NCBI GenBank assembly: GCA_963702445.1
Contig: CAVPCZ010000003.1
Coordinates: forward strand, 558,001 to 622,000
From: CAVPCZ01 sp963702445
Lineage (GTDB): Bacteria; Bacteroidota; Ignavibacteria; UBA10030; UBA6906
Direction: 5' to 3'
DNA: 64,000 nucleotides
Shown here: positions 17,999 to 27,584 of the stretch, piece after piece
Layout: each line of letters starts with the position of its first letter
Position numbering within the stretch: position 1 is the stretch's first letter
The notes under the pieces: generated by a model
What the model was told of the DNA's origin: nothing
What the model saw: the letters and a program-made list of their open reading frames with translations, nothing else
The model's database searches: none
Position numbers and translations under genes: made by a program

Positions 17999-20773
17999 AT
18001 GCAGTGCCCAGCCTGTGCGACGGAGATCCCGGAGCACTCCCGCTTCTGCCTGCAATGCGGCACGACGCTCGGCCCCACGCCGAATCCGAATCGTCCCCCC
18101 ATTGACGGCTTTTCCCTTCTGCAGCGATACATTCCTCGCGATCTGGCGGAACGCATTCTTGCCGCCGGAAAACAGATCGAGAGCGAGCGCCGCCTCGTTA
18201 CCGTCCTCTTTGCCGATGTCACGGGGTTTACCGCCCTCTCTGAAAAAATGGATCCCGAAGACCTGTCGGCGATCCTGAATGAATGCTTTGCCGGATTGAT
18301 CTCCATCGTTCTGCGGTATGAGGGGACCATTGACAAGTTTATCGGCGACGGGATCATGGCGATTTTCGGGGCGCCGCTTGCCCATGAGAATGATCCCGAA
18401 CGGGCCGCCCGGTGCGCACTGGACATGGTGGCCGACATCGAGCGGTTCAATGCCCACCGTTCGAATGATCTTTCCGGTCCGCTCGGCCTGCATATCGGCC
18501 TGCACTCCGGCATGGTCGTTGCCGGGAACGTGGGAAGTGATCTGCGCATGGATTATTCGGTCATCGGCGATACGGTGAACCTTGCATCGCGGCTGGTGGA
18601 AATCGCGCCGCGGGGGGAGATATACCTTTCGACCGAGACGCACAAGCTGGTTGCGGATGTGGTGACCGCCGGCGGTCCCATTGCGGTCACGCTCCGGGGA
18701 AAGACCGCGCCCGTGGAGGTCTATCAGCTGCAGGGGCTGAAGGCGGAAGCGGACCGGAAAGCCGCAATGATCGGGAAGGATCAGTTCGTCGGCCGGCGTG
18801 TTGAGCTCGAAATCATCGGGCGAAACCTGGATGCCATGCTGCAGAAAGCCCACGCCCGCCTGGGCATCCGCGGGGAAGCGGGGGTGGGCAAGTCGCGCCT
18901 GAAAGCGGAGCTGATGAAGCTTGCCTACCAGCGCGGTATCGCCACCGTCGAGGGGGCCTGCTCCAGTTTTGAAACCAGCACACCCTACTATCTCTGGTCG
19001 GCGCTTCTCCGGAACCTGCTCAAGATTCCCTCCGAAACAAACGAGACCGTGATCCGGGAACGGCTCCAGCAGCAGCTTCAATCGTACGGGCTGGAGGAAC
19101 ACACACCGTATCTTGCCACACTGCTGTCGGTACGCTACGGCGAGATTATGCTGGTGGATGAGAAGATCCGCAAGCAGCGGATCTTTCAGGGTGTGCGTGC
19201 GCTGCTGGGCGCGGTTTCTCTGCGCCGCCCCGTGGTGTTCCTTCTGGAAGATCTGCACTGGATCGACCGCTTCTCCCAGGAACTGCTGGAATACATCTTC
19301 GGGCGCACGACCGAAGCGGTGCTCTCCCTGTTTGTGCTCACCTTCCGGAACGAATATCCCCATGTGCGGCTTCTGGAAGGGTGGACACTGATTGATCTGA
19401 ACCGCCTGAGCCCGGAGGATGCGCAGCGACTCGTGCTGAACCGCCTCAACGCCGAGAGCGTTCCCCCGGAAGTGGAGGCGTTTATCCTGCAGCGGTCCGA
19501 AGGGAATCCGTTCTTCATACAGGAGATCATCAAAACCCTGCTGGATAAGAAGATTCTCAGCGTCAAACGACGGAAGGTGGAACTCCTTACGGACAATATC
19601 GCTGCGGTGGTGCCGGGCACCATTCAGGGCATTATTATGGCGCGGATAGACAGGCTGCAGGACAGCATCAAGGAAGTGCTCTTCGGCGCGTCGGTTATCG
19701 GCCGTGAATTCTCGCGGCCGCTCCTTGAAGAGGTGGTGGGAAAACAGCGCGATCTCGTGCCGACCCTCGCCGAGCTGGGCTCCCTGGAACTGATCCTGGA
19801 GAAGGACGAAGCGCGGGAATTCGAATATCTGTTCAAGCACTTCCTTATCCAGGAAGTGGCGTACAACACGATGCTCGTGAACAAGCGGAAGGAACTTCAC
19901 GCCTCGATCGCCCGGGCCATCGAACATCTCTTTCCGGACCGCCTTGTGGAATACTACGAACTGCTGGCGTTCCACTACGAAAAGGCGGAATTGTGGGACA
20001 AGGCCGCGGAGTACCTCAGCCGGTCCGGCCACAAGGTGCGCCAGATGTATTCGCGCGAAGAATCGGAGGGGTTCTTCGAACGCAAGGAAGTTGCGGTGAA
20101 AAAGCTGTACCAGTCGGCCAGCGCCAAAGCGGGGCTGCCGGCCATGCTCAAGGCGATTGCGCTGCCCCTCGTGGCCATGCTCGTGCCGATTCTCCCCATC
20201 TTCATGTTCGCACGCATTCTGGGGACATCCCAGAGCGACTCCTGGGCCGAGCAGCTGGTGATCGGCCTGGGCATCAGCCTCGTGCTGGTGTGGTATGCCC
20301 TCTCTCTCTGGTACCTCGGCGTTGTGCCGTTCCTGCGGGGAAGCCCCCGGTTATACGACCTGATGGAAGACCGTGTGCGGATTCTCTTCCGGGACGGCAC
20401 ATCCATCGCCATTCATTTCTCGGAGATCGACCGTGTGCGGTTGTGGGATGCAAAGACCAATCTCCTGCGGCCGCTGCGGTACCGGATTCTGGATCCGTTC
20501 GGACGGCTCGACGGCGCCGAACCCCTGACGGTGCGGTCATGGTTCCGGGAAGTGTTGCTGAACATGCTGCCACCGTATTCGTTCGGCCTGGGGACGGGCA
20601 AGGCGGAGATTCATATCCGCCTGCATGAGGGTGCGACCGTGTCCAGGTTCTTCTTCCCGTGGGTGAACACCGCGATGCACAGCAAGCTCCTGAGCATCCA
20701 TCCGTCCGACACGAAAGAATTCTATGTGCAGTGTGAAGTCGCGCTCATGAAGTGGGGAAAGCAGCAGATATGA
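17999..20773 (+). CDS. Multidomain class III adenylate cyclase: zinc ribbon, cyclase, ATPase, membrane anchor
   Basis: 924 residues from ATG 17999. Order of domains: a zinc ribbon (MQCPACATEIPEHSRFCLQC, two CxxC pairs); class III cyclase at about 60-240 with both metal aspartates (VLFADVTGF and FIGDGIMAIFG), the adenine-selecting Lys (TIDKFIG) and the transition-state Asn/Arg (VNLASRLVE); an AAA-type ATPase with Walker A GEAGVGKSRLK near 290 and LLEDLHWID as Walker B; a helical region; two membrane helices (about 717-742 and 755-777); and a C-terminal domain of about 140 residues that looks PH-like. All catalytic residues are present, so it should make cAMP. Class-mates lack the membrane/PH-like tail in my experience, so that part is notable. 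VanX-like gene overlaps its stop. Confidence 0.9.
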   Translation: MQCPACATEIPEHSRFCLQCGTTLGPTPNPNRPPIDGFSLLQRYIPRDLAERILAAGKQIESERRLVTVLFADVTGFTALSEKMDPEDLSAILNECFAGLISIVLRYEGTIDKFIGDGIMAIFGAPLAHENDPERAARCALDMVADIERFNAHRSNDLSGPLGLHIGLHSGMVVAGNVGSDLRMDYSVIGDTVNLASRLVEIAPRGEIYLSTETHKLVADVVTAGGPIAVTLRGKTAPVEVYQLQGLKAEADRKAAMIGKDQFVGRRVELEIIGRNLDAMLQKAHARLGIRGEAGVGKSRLKAELMKLAYQRGIATVEGACSSFETSTPYYLWSALLRNLLKIPSETNETVIRERLQQQLQSYGLEEHTPYLATLLSVRYGEIMLVDEKIRKQRIFQGVRALLGAVSLRRPVVFLLEDLHWIDRFSQELLEYIFGRTTEAVLSLFVLTFRNEYPHVRLLEGWTLIDLNRLSPEDAQRLVLNRLNAESVPPEVEAFILQRSEGNPFFIQEIIKTLLDKKILSVKRRKVELLTDNIAAVVPGTIQGIIMARIDRLQDSIKEVLFGASVIGREFSRPLLEEVVGKQRDLVPTLAELGSLELILEKDEAREFEYLFKHFLIQEVAYNTMLVNKRKELHASIARAIEHLFPDRLVEYYELLAFHYEKAELWDKAAEYLSRSGHKVRQMYSREESEGFFERKEVAVKKLYQSASAKAGLPAMLKAIALPLVAMLVPILPIFMFARILGTSQSDSWAEQLVIGLGISLVLVWYALSLWYLGVVPFLRGSPRLYDLMEDRVRILFRDGTSIAIHFSEIDRVRLWDAKTNLLRPLRYRILDPFGRLDGAEPLTVRSWFREVLLNMLPPYSFGLGTGKAEIHIRLHEGATVSRFFFPWVNTAMHSKLLSIHPSDTKEFYVQCEVALMKWGKQQI

Positions 20774-21473
20774 CCGGACTCCGAAGAGCCGGGCGTTCGC
20801 GTGTGTGGCTGATGCTCTGTGTTGCGGGGTTCGTCTGGAGCGCGGCAGGCAGGGCGCAGGAAAAGGATCTCCGGTTTGCGCGGGAGCTGGTGGAACTGGT
20901 GACTCTGGACTCGACGTTCCGTCTGGACATCCGTTATGCGACACCCGACAACTTCATGGGCCGGACGATGTATTCGCAGGCCAGGGCGTTCCTGCAGCGT
21001 CCGGCGGCGGAAGCGCTCGTCCGTGTTCTCCGTGCGCTGCGCACGCAGGGGTACGGGCTCATGATCTTTGACGGTTACCGCCCCTGGTCGGTAACCAAGG
21101 AATTCTGGGATGCGACGGAGCCGGCCAAACGGAAATTCGTCGCCGATCCGGCCAAGGGATCGAAACATAACCGCGGGTTGTGCGGTTGATCTGACGCTGT
21201 ATCGATCTGCGGACCGGCCGGGAGGTGCGCATGCCGAGCGGGTATGACGACTTCACCGAAAAGGCCTCAAGCAGTTATCCGGGCGGGACGGCGGAAGAGC
21301 GGCGCATGCGCGGGGTGCTGCGTGGCGCCATGGAGAAGGAAGGGTTTCGCGTCGAGCCCGGGGAATGGTGGCATTTCGATTACCGGGAGTGGCGGCGCTA
21401 TCCGCTGCTGGACATCCCGTTTGAAAAGTTGTCCCCGCCCGTTCCCGCTGCTGTGCCCGTTGCCCCCCGGTAG
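20770..21473 (+). CDS. D-alanyl-D-alanine dipeptidase, VanX/DdpX family (two frameshifts)
   Basis: Begins at ATG 20770, overlapping the cyclase stop by four bases, with a signal peptide (WLMLCVAGFVWSAAGRAQ). M15D motifs are recognisable only after repair. SKHNRG continues as CAVDLTL (the SxHxxGxAxD zinc site) if one G is removed near 21173, and LRTGREVRMPSGYDDF follows if one C is removed near 21202. The final zinc/catalytic motif is GEWWHFDY. The 704-nt span is a multiple of three plus two, as expected for two insertions, giving 233 residues. The enzyme hydrolyses D-Ala-D-Ala released from cell-wall turnover. With no vanH/vanA nearby, a resistance role is not supported. Confidence 0.83.
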
Positions 21474-21564
21474 AGTGATCGGTCTCAGACCCCGTCACAT
21501 TCGCAGATCCCGGAATCCCTTCTGCGGCAGGACTTTTCGTCTGAACTGTCCGGATGCGGGTCTC

Positions 21565-22805
21565 TCACGCCGGAGAAAACGCCGCAAGAATCTCCACCGT
21601 TGAGGTTCCCGGAAACATGTCCATCGGGACAGCCCGCGTGAGCGTGTAGCCGGATGTCCTCCAGCGGTTCACTTCTGCCGCGACCAGGTCGATGTTGCAG
21701 AATATGTGGACGACCAGGCCCGGACCAGAGGCGGCGATGGTTTCCAGCACTCCCTCGGCCGTTCCTCCGCGCGGCGGGTCGAGCAGCACACGGTCTTCCC
21801 TGCGGCACTGCCGGAGGAGTGTGTGGACCGCGGCGGCGTTCAAATTGTTTTTGACAGAAACGGGTCTGTTCGAGCCCGAAGTGTTTTGCATTCTCCTGTG
21901 CGGCATCAATCGCATCGGGGGAGATATCCGCTCCCACAACCCTGCGGACTCGCCCGGCAAGCGAAAGGCCGAACAACCCGTACCCGCAATACAGATCGTA
22001 CAGTGTGCCGGAGAGTGGTGTGCCCAGGAGCAGGGCGGCCTGTTCGACCATGGTGTCGAGCATTCCCTGGTTCACCTGCGAGAAGGCCAGAGGACCGTAC
22101 ACAAAACGTCTTCCCGCCGTACGATGGGAGAGGGTTTTCGGATCCATACAGGCGCAGGAGTTTCCCGGGTGCACCGGCCGTGCGTGTTCCGAGGTAGTAC
22201 CGCCCGCCCGAATCATCTTCATAGAGAAACACGCCGGCCACGGGCAACCCTGAAGCCGTAAGTCCTTTTGATACAGCATTCGCCGCCTTCACCAGATCCC
22301 GTTCAATCTCGCGCACGGTAAGCAGGGCAATACATTCCCGGTCGTTTCCCTTCAGCACCACATACTGCAGCATCTCCTGAAGCGCTCCTGCGTGCGGGCG
22401 GGCGAGCAGTTCCCCGGCACGGCGGTAGACCGCGGCATGCCATTCCGGTTCAATTGCGCATTGGAGAACAGGCACGGCCCCGCCGCTCTCTCCTTCCGGA
22501 TCAATCAAACCCAGAATCCGGTCGCGTCCGGCGCGGAACAGCTTCCGTTTGCTGATGGTCCTGTAGCCCCGTCCGTTTGAGGAGGGAATCAGCGGGTCGA
22601 GCGGGCAAGAGGGGACCGTTGCGGACCAGAACTGCTGGAGAGCAGTCTGTTTGGCCCGGACCTCATCCTCGTACGACAGGCGGGATGCCCAGCAGAGCCG
22701 GCAGATCTCCCCTTTGGGTGTGCGGCAGGATGATCCTTGCGGGGCGAAAGAGCCCGGACGCACGGCGAGTGCGGCGCGGGTCCAGATGTCGTCGAAGCGT
22801 TCCAT
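21565..22805 (-). CDS. Class I SAM-dependent RNA (uracil-5-) methyltransferase, TrmA/RlmD-like (two frameshifts)
   Basis: A gene of about 412 residues starting near MERFDDIWTRAAL (22805; an upstream in-frame ATG lies at 22823). After an N-terminal part with CRLCW, a divergent family-specific region leads to FSQVNQGMLDTM, the SAM site LYDLYCGYGLFGLSLA, GADISPDAIDAAQENAK, the LLDPPRGG motif, and HIFCNIDLVAAEV holding the putative catalytic Cys. The frame is lost twice, at an AAAA run (about 22103) and at a TTTTT run (about 21848). Deleting one base at each restores KTFVYGPLAFSQ and QNNLNAAAVHTLL. Family members methylate U at C5 in tRNA or rRNA. The exact target site is unknown, and the Cys motif is not the standard SCNP. 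Confidence 0.8.
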
Positions 22806-22928
22806 GGGCATAAATATATCCAAAAAAGAGGTGAGAAGATCTTCGAGAAGGTCTGGGGGAAAGCGGACCCGATCTACAAGGAGCCTGCGGATGCGCGGGC
22901 GAGATTGGCGAAGCTGAAGCGGGGATAG
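22804..22928 (+). pseudogene. Possible remnant of a small gene (C-terminal fragment)
   Basis: The plus strand reads KIFEKVWGKADPIYKEPADA then RARLAKLKRG followed by a stop at 22928. The stretch has the strong G/C preference at third codon positions seen in real genes here and a charged, helical composition. Upstream the frame has no credible start. The ATG at 22804 (MGINISKKEVR) is one or two bases out of phase and overlaps the start of the divergent methyltransferase. It may be a 40-residue protein with another insertion error or the tail of a lost gene. No family is recognised. Confidence 0.3.
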
Positions 22929-22938
22929 TGGTCAGCGT

Positions 22939-23490
22939 CTACAGGCCACCCTTGATGGATTCGAGCTCCTGAAGGAGATCCCGCCCGACGACTTCACGAA
23001 AGGTCGGGAGCCAAAGCTTCAGGTATGTTTCGTCAAGATGTTTCTGGTGGGCGACGACGCCCCGGACATCTTCAATGTCCCTCACCCGCCCTGCAACCAG
23101 CTTATGGATGATCAGATCCTCAGCAGTCGCAAACCGGACGGGTGTATTCAACATGCTGAGGGAGGTGGCGCGCTCTATTGCCTGCGCCTCGTAGGGTGTG
23201 AAGGAGAAGATCAGATCGACCCGAATTGCAGCCGGTTCCTCAGAGAGGGGCAGAACATTGGTTTTTTGGACGAACTGTTCGACGTCATGAACCGACGGGG
23301 TCAGGCCGATACTCTCAGCTACGGCAAGGACCCGGGTTAATGCACTGCTGTCTGCCCCCAGGGTGATATCGATATCCCGAGTGAGGCGGGGTTCGCCGTG
23401 GAGCAGGACCGCCTGGCCCCCGATCACCATGTAGGGGATGCCGGCTCCGTCCAGTGCCCGGGCGAGCTTAGCGAGGAGGGCTTGAAACAT
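22939..23490 (-). CDS. Nucleotidyltransferase-fold protein (AbiEii/DUF6036-like)
   Basis: 183 residues. The N-terminal region shows the minimal nucleotidyltransferase pattern: IPYMVIGGQAVLLHGEPRLT then RDIDITLG, in which GG and the D-x-D pair are the expected metal/nucleotide site, with a third acidic position in IRVDLIFSF. The later RFATAEDLIIHKLVAGRVRD segment matches the DUF6036/AbiEii-type C-terminal part. Related proteins include toxins of type IV-like toxin-antitoxin modules that nucleotidylate tRNA or proteins, but others are uncharacterised. The start overlaps the end of a 71-residue gene by 23 nt, a two-gene arrangement typical of toxin-antitoxin pairs. Activity and target are not shown. 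Confidence 0.7.
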   Translation of the reverse strand: MFQALLAKLARALDGAGIPYMVIGGQAVLLHGEPRLTRDIDITLGADSSALTRVLAVAESIGLTPSVHDVEQFVQKTNVLPLSEEPAAIRVDLIFSFTPYEAQAIERATSLSMLNTPVRFATAEDLIIHKLVAGRVRDIEDVRGVVAHQKHLDETYLKLWLPTFREVVGRDLLQELESIKGGL

Positions 23491-23683
23491 TGGCGTTCAG
23501 TTGAGCGGCAAGACGGACATCGTCCTCCAGACCGAGTTGCAAATCATGCTGGCTAAAATGTCCGAACAGACGGGCCTCTTCATAGAGCGCATTGAGGATC
23601 GCAAACTTCTCCTCAAGTGAGAGCGGATGCCCCATCAGCCAGTTCTGTTTTTGACGGTCGACATATTCGGCGTTTTTTACCAT
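23468..23683 (-). CDS. Small helical protein encoded just upstream of the nucleotidyltransferase
   Basis: 71 residues, MVKNAEYVDRQKQNWLMGHP..., hydrophilic and mostly helical (LSLEEKFAILNALYEEARLF), without signal peptide or membrane segment. Its last 23 nt overlap the nucleotidyltransferase start in another frame, so translation is probably coupled. I do not recognise the family. By position and size it could be an antitoxin or binding partner of the nucleotidyltransferase, but no DNA-binding motif is evident. Confidence 0.55.
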   Translation of the reverse strand: MVKNAEYVDRQKQNWLMGHPLSLEEKFAILNALYEEARLFGHFSQHDLQLGLEDDVRLAAQLNANVSSPPR

Positions 23684-23753
23684 ATACCCAACATACGCAG
23701 AAACGAGCCCCTTATCACTCGATGGACACCGGACTCATGTTCCGCCGCTGTTA

Positions 23754-24116
23754 CTATGCCAGCAGCCGCTTGATCGAGAGCTCGAGATAATCCAGATCGA
23801 AAGGTTTGGTGATATATTCGTCGGCCCCCAGCAGCATGCTTTCCGAACCCACAGAAAACCCCAACCGTCCGGTCAGCATAATGACCTTCGTGCGCAGCTT
23901 CTGCTCCCTGATGTACTTCAGCACATCTATGCCTGTCTTGCGCGGCATGTTGATGTCCAGCAGGGCAATATGATATTTCTCCTTCTGGAGCTGCGCGATG
24001 GCCGCTTCCCCGTCCTCGGCTTCATCGATCAGATACCCCGACGCCCCCAGTTGCTCATGCAGGAGCCTGCGGAGAGGTTCTTCATCATCAGCGACGAGTA
24101 TTCTGGTCTGCGCCAT
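23754..24116 (-). CDS. Single-domain response regulator (CheY-like receiver)
   Basis: 120 residues from ATG 24116 (MAQTRILVADDEEPLRRLLH), the usual size of a lone receiver domain. The acidic pocket (DDEE), the phospho-acceptor Asp (IALLDINMPRKTGIDVL), the conserved Thr (KVIMLTGR) and Lys (YITKPFDLDYLEL) are all present, so it should be phosphorylated by a histidine kinase. No output domain and no kinase gene are nearby; it must act by protein contact. An insert-like segment, GFSVGSESMLLGADE, lies between the Thr and Lys strands, slightly longer than in CheY. The longer in-frame extension upstream looks non-coding. Confidence 0.9.
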   Translation of the reverse strand: MAQTRILVADDEEPLRRLLHEQLGASGYLIDEAEDGEAAIAQLQKEKYHIALLDINMPRKTGIDVLKYIREQKLRTKVIMLTGRLGFSVGSESMLLGADEYITKPFDLDYLELSIKRLLA

Positions 24117-24321
24117 GGTGGCATTATTCCCCAAAGTCCACCGTATATAGGGATTCTCTCGCATAAATGCAACCCTGTGAGTAGTACTGATGGGCCCGGC
24201 ACATAGGTGCTTCCGAAACAGCCACGACCCTATGAATAGATAACCCCGGGGCATTCATAAACCGGACATATGGAAACTCCGGGAATGGATCACCTCGCAC
24301 GTCAAGAAGCACGAGGTCACG

Positions 24322-26590
24322 ATGAACCTGCTCAGGCGCCGCGCGGTTGTCCTGTTGTGGTTGTCTTCTGTCAGCGCACTCTTCATCACGGCAGAGCAGG
24401 TTTCTGCGCAGGAACAGGCCATCATCTTCCGGGAGACGTTTGACAGCATGACCCCGCCGGGCCTGCCCGCAGGGTGGCGTTCGTCACAGGCACGGAATGC
24501 CGGGAATCAACGATTTCTCCACGACGTCTTCGAGTCCCTCTTCCGCTCCGAACGCTGTACTGGCGACAAATGCGACAATAGGGCAGTGGCTGGCCTCTCC
24601 GGCTATCGCCTGCGGACCCGGGGGAGTGGAACGCCTTGGGTTTTTGGTCCGCAGGTCGGGTACGTTCGGTGCCGCCGTCGTGGTGGAGGTGTCGCTGGAC
24701 AGCGGGTGGTCCTCTCCGCACTATGCCGGAACTGTGCCAAAAGCCCTCGGGGCCGGTACGTATCAGGCATGCGAGATCATGCTGCCACCGGTCTGCGCGA
24801 GTGCTGCAGTCGTGTCGTTTCGCTGGCGTATTCTCCCTGATTCCACGGGATCAAGCGGTACGATCCGCTTCGATGACATTGTTCTCCGGGTACAGACGGG
24901 AGCTCCAGTCGCCGGGGACTCGCTGGCTCTCAACGAGATCATGTACTCACCCGGTGTGCAGGAACCGGAGTGGATCGAACTGTACAACAGAGGAAAAGGG
25001 CCCGTTGACCTGCGCGACTGGTTGATTGCCGATGCCCTGACGGCATCAGGAAAGAGAATCACCGTTTCTTCGGTGTTGGTTCAGGCCGGAGAAAGTGCGG
25101 TGCTTACAGGAGACTCGGCGGGTCTCCTGCACGCGCGCCCGGACATTCCTTCCCGGGTGATACCCGTGACCGGTTTTCCCTCGTTGAACAACAGCGGGGA
25201 CATGATCCGTCTTTTCAATCCGTCCGGGCGTCAGATTGACAGCGTTGCGTATTGGCCCGTGTGGGGCGGAGGAGTCTCGATTTCACTGGAAAGGATTGAC
25301 CCGGAGGGGCCTTCCATGGCGGCTGCCAACTGGGCAACCTGTGTTGACTCCTCCGGTGCGACACCGGGTCGTCCGAACAGCGTCCGGATGCGCAATGACG
25401 ATTTGCGTGCCGGCCGGTTGATGGTCGATTGCCGATCCCCGGAGCAGACAGGTGACCATACGTGCGCTGGTATACAATGCCGGCCGGCGAGCCAGGCGGA
25501 AGGTGCACTGTCCATCTGTTTGACAACATCCGCCGGGATAGTGCCGGCAACGCGGAAGAGATGCTCACGTCAATCGAGCAGCCGGAGTCTATTGCTCCGG
25601 GAGATTCCGCATGGTGTGAGGGAGTCCTGCCGGGCCCGGTGCCCGGAAAACATCTGCTCGTGGCGTCCGTGGAGTACGGTTCCGACGAACGTCCTGCCAA
25701 CAACGGTCAGTGACGGAAGTGTGTATCCCCATCCCCGCCGGCGCTCTCTGTATCAATGAAATCCTCTTTGCCCCTCTCGCCGGCATGGCGGAGTATGTAG
25801 AGCTGCTGAATGTGAGTGGTAACACGCTGGACCTCTGGGACTGCTGCATCACCGATCGTCCGGCGCCTTCGGGAAGTATCAATCGCTGGGTGTTGTCGTC
25901 CGAGCCGCGTCGTTTGACAGCCGGAGGAGTTCTTTGTGCTGGCCTCGGATTCGAGCATCTTCTCCTGGTTTCCCGCATTGCAGGAGAACCGTGAGCGGTG
26001 CCGGATTACCGGGCAATCAAGCGGACTCGGTCTTCACAATGACGGGGATGCGGTCGTGGTGCTGGCGCCGGACGGCACACGAATCGACAGTGTGGAATAC
26101 TCTTCCTCCTGGCACTCAAAGGACATACCCGAAACAGCCGGACGTTCGCTGGAGAAGATCCATCCCGCACTGGACAGCCGTGATTCCCGGAACTGGGGAT
26201 CCAGTGTGAGTCCGTACGGTGGCACGCCGGGTTTCTGGAACAGCATCGCGGTACAGCGCTTACCCCCGGCCGCGCAACTCTCATGCGCGCCGAATCCTTT
26301 CTCTCCCGATGGAGACGGCCGGGATGATGTGGTCATCATCCGGCATCAGATGCCGATCAGGTCCGGACTCGTGCGTATCCGCCTGTTTGATGTCCGGGGC
26401 CGGAAGATCCGGGAGCTCCTGAACAGCGTTCCTGCCGGGGCATACGGGGATGTGGTGTGGGACGGGCGGGACGATGAGGGGCGTTTGGCGCGAATCGGCA
26501 TCTATCGTGGTTTTTCTGGAAGGAATTGACGGGCAGGGAGGAATCGTGGTCTCGGCCAGGACCACCGTCGTACTGGCGAGGCGTTTATGA
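24322..26590 (+). pseudogene. Secreted lamin-tail-domain protein with FlgD-like C-terminal fold (many frameshifts)
   Basis: Starts with a signal peptide (VVLLWLSSVSALFITAEQV) and runs through pieces in all three frames. There is a jelly-roll-like region, a lamin-tail domain (LALNEIMYSPGVQEPEWIEL, then LYNRGKGPVDLRDWLIAD), a CARDB-like stretch (VTIRALVYNAGRRA), a second lamin-tail domain (ALCINEILFAPLAGMAEYVE), and a C-terminal FlgD-like domain (SCAPNPFSPDGDGRDDVVII, WDGRDDEGRLARIGIY) that ends VVFLEGIDGQGGIVVS at 26590 after repair. At least five breaks occur, equivalent to about seven inserted bases. LTD proteins of this type are exported surface or matrix proteins in this phylum group. Given the other insertion errors in the window, the gene may be intact in the organism, but the density here is highest, so real decay cannot be excluded. 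Confidence 0.7.
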
Positions 26591-26591
26591 T

Positions 26592-27422
26592 CTACAAATC
26601 GAAGAAGACACCCACCAGGCTGAAATCGGACTTCTCACGATAGAACTGGCCGCGATCGTCAAAGCCCGTGCGGTATGTGTAGGTGACTCGCAGCGCACTC
26701 CCGTTGCGTTCGAAGAGTTTGACGCCGAGCTGGTAGCTCTGTGTGGATCCCCAGGCCACCTCCGATTTCAACTTGAGGTCCATGGCCGCATAGATCCGCA
26801 CATCGGGCCAGAGAAGAACATTGCCGGCTTCGAACCCGCATTGTACCACCCAGTGTTTCGACTCCTCCGGGAGCGAATGAAAATCCCAACGCCCCCCGCC
26901 GTAGACATGTCCGCCGATAAGGGGCAGGGTAAACGCTCCCAGGAGCGTGACGAAATCCTTTGCGTAGTTCACCGATTGCTTCTGAAGGATTTCGATCCCG
27001 TCGTCGACGAGGTGCGCGCTGAAATGCCCGTAGCCTGTGCGGAGCACGAGAGTTTCGGACACCTTGATGTCCACGGGGAAGTCCACGGAAAAGTCAGCCG
27101 TGACGACCTGCAGCACACCCGGTTCCCGGAGAATGCTGGTGTGGACTGTAGCCCCAATCCCGGCTTGTACGGCGTGTCCGCAAAACGTCACCTCCAGCAC
27201 GGGTCGCATTGCACCAATGTGACCGAACCACTGGCGTGTCAGAAGATCCTTGTCTATACCGAGCTGGTGAGTGGTACCGTCGGCGGGCAGGCGCGGGAAG
27301 AGACGTTCTTCGGGAAAGGTGGAGAATTGCGCATGACCGCGGGTTGTGTCCGGGGATTGTCCCCACAGCGGACCATGGGAGGAGCAGAAGTGATCAGCAT
27401 GGCACGTGCATGCACGGCGCAT
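26592..27422 (-). CDS. DUF1207-like outer-membrane beta-barrel protein (start uncertain)
   Basis: The well-formed part begins around FSTFPEERLFPRLPADG and continues as a chain of amphipathic strands (KVSETLVLRTGYGHFSAHLV, SVNYAKDFVTLLGAF, YQLGVKLFERNGSALRVTYT), ending in Phe-Asp-Leu after SLVGVFFDL. This resembles the DUF1207 family of putative outer-membrane proteins. The annotated N-terminus (MRRACTCHADHF) is not convincing. A hydrophobic segment, LLLLPWSAVG, at about 27365-27390 in another frame looks like the real signal peptide, so a frameshift near 27340-27390 is likely. Convergent, two bases from the LTD gene end. Function unknown. Confidence 0.6.
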   Translation of the reverse strand: MRRACTCHADHFCSSHGPLWGQSPDTTRGHAQFSTFPEERLFPRLPADGTTHQLGIDKDLLTRQWFGHIGAMRPVLEVTFCGHAVQAGIGATVHTSILREPGVLQVVTADFSVDFPVDIKVSETLVLRTGYGHFSAHLVDDGIEILQKQSVNYAKDFVTLLGAFTLPLIGGHVYGGGRWDFHSLPEESKHWVVQCGFEAGNVLLWPDVRIYAAMDLKLKSEVAWGSTQSYQLGVKLFERNGSALRVTYTYRTGFDDRGQFYREKSDFSLVGVFFDL

Positions 27423-27584
27423 CCGAATGCCGTCGCGTGCACATCATGCCGGTGACTGACACGCCGTCCGTAGTGCGAAACGGCTGCGTGCTGAGAGGCC
27501 ATCCAGGTGCGAAGCGGCAACCGCTAGAGCGCCATCCACGCGCAGAGTGGCGGCGGAAGGTGGCGGAGAAGTTCTGGAGAAAGG

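Noticed and set aside
17984..20032. A 682-codon minus-strand frame opposite the adenylate cyclase
   Set aside because: Antisense to an intact multidomain protein with all active-site residues; no recognisable domain in the antisense translation.
20770..21473. VanX as a vancomycin resistance determinant
   Set aside because: No vanH, vanA or vanRS genes are nearby; DdpX-like dipeptidases are common in Gram-negative cell-wall recycling.
24117..24321. Small gene or regulatory RNA between the response regulator and the lamin-tail gene
   Set aside because: About 205 nt with no convincing frame, promoter or stable hairpin visible by eye.
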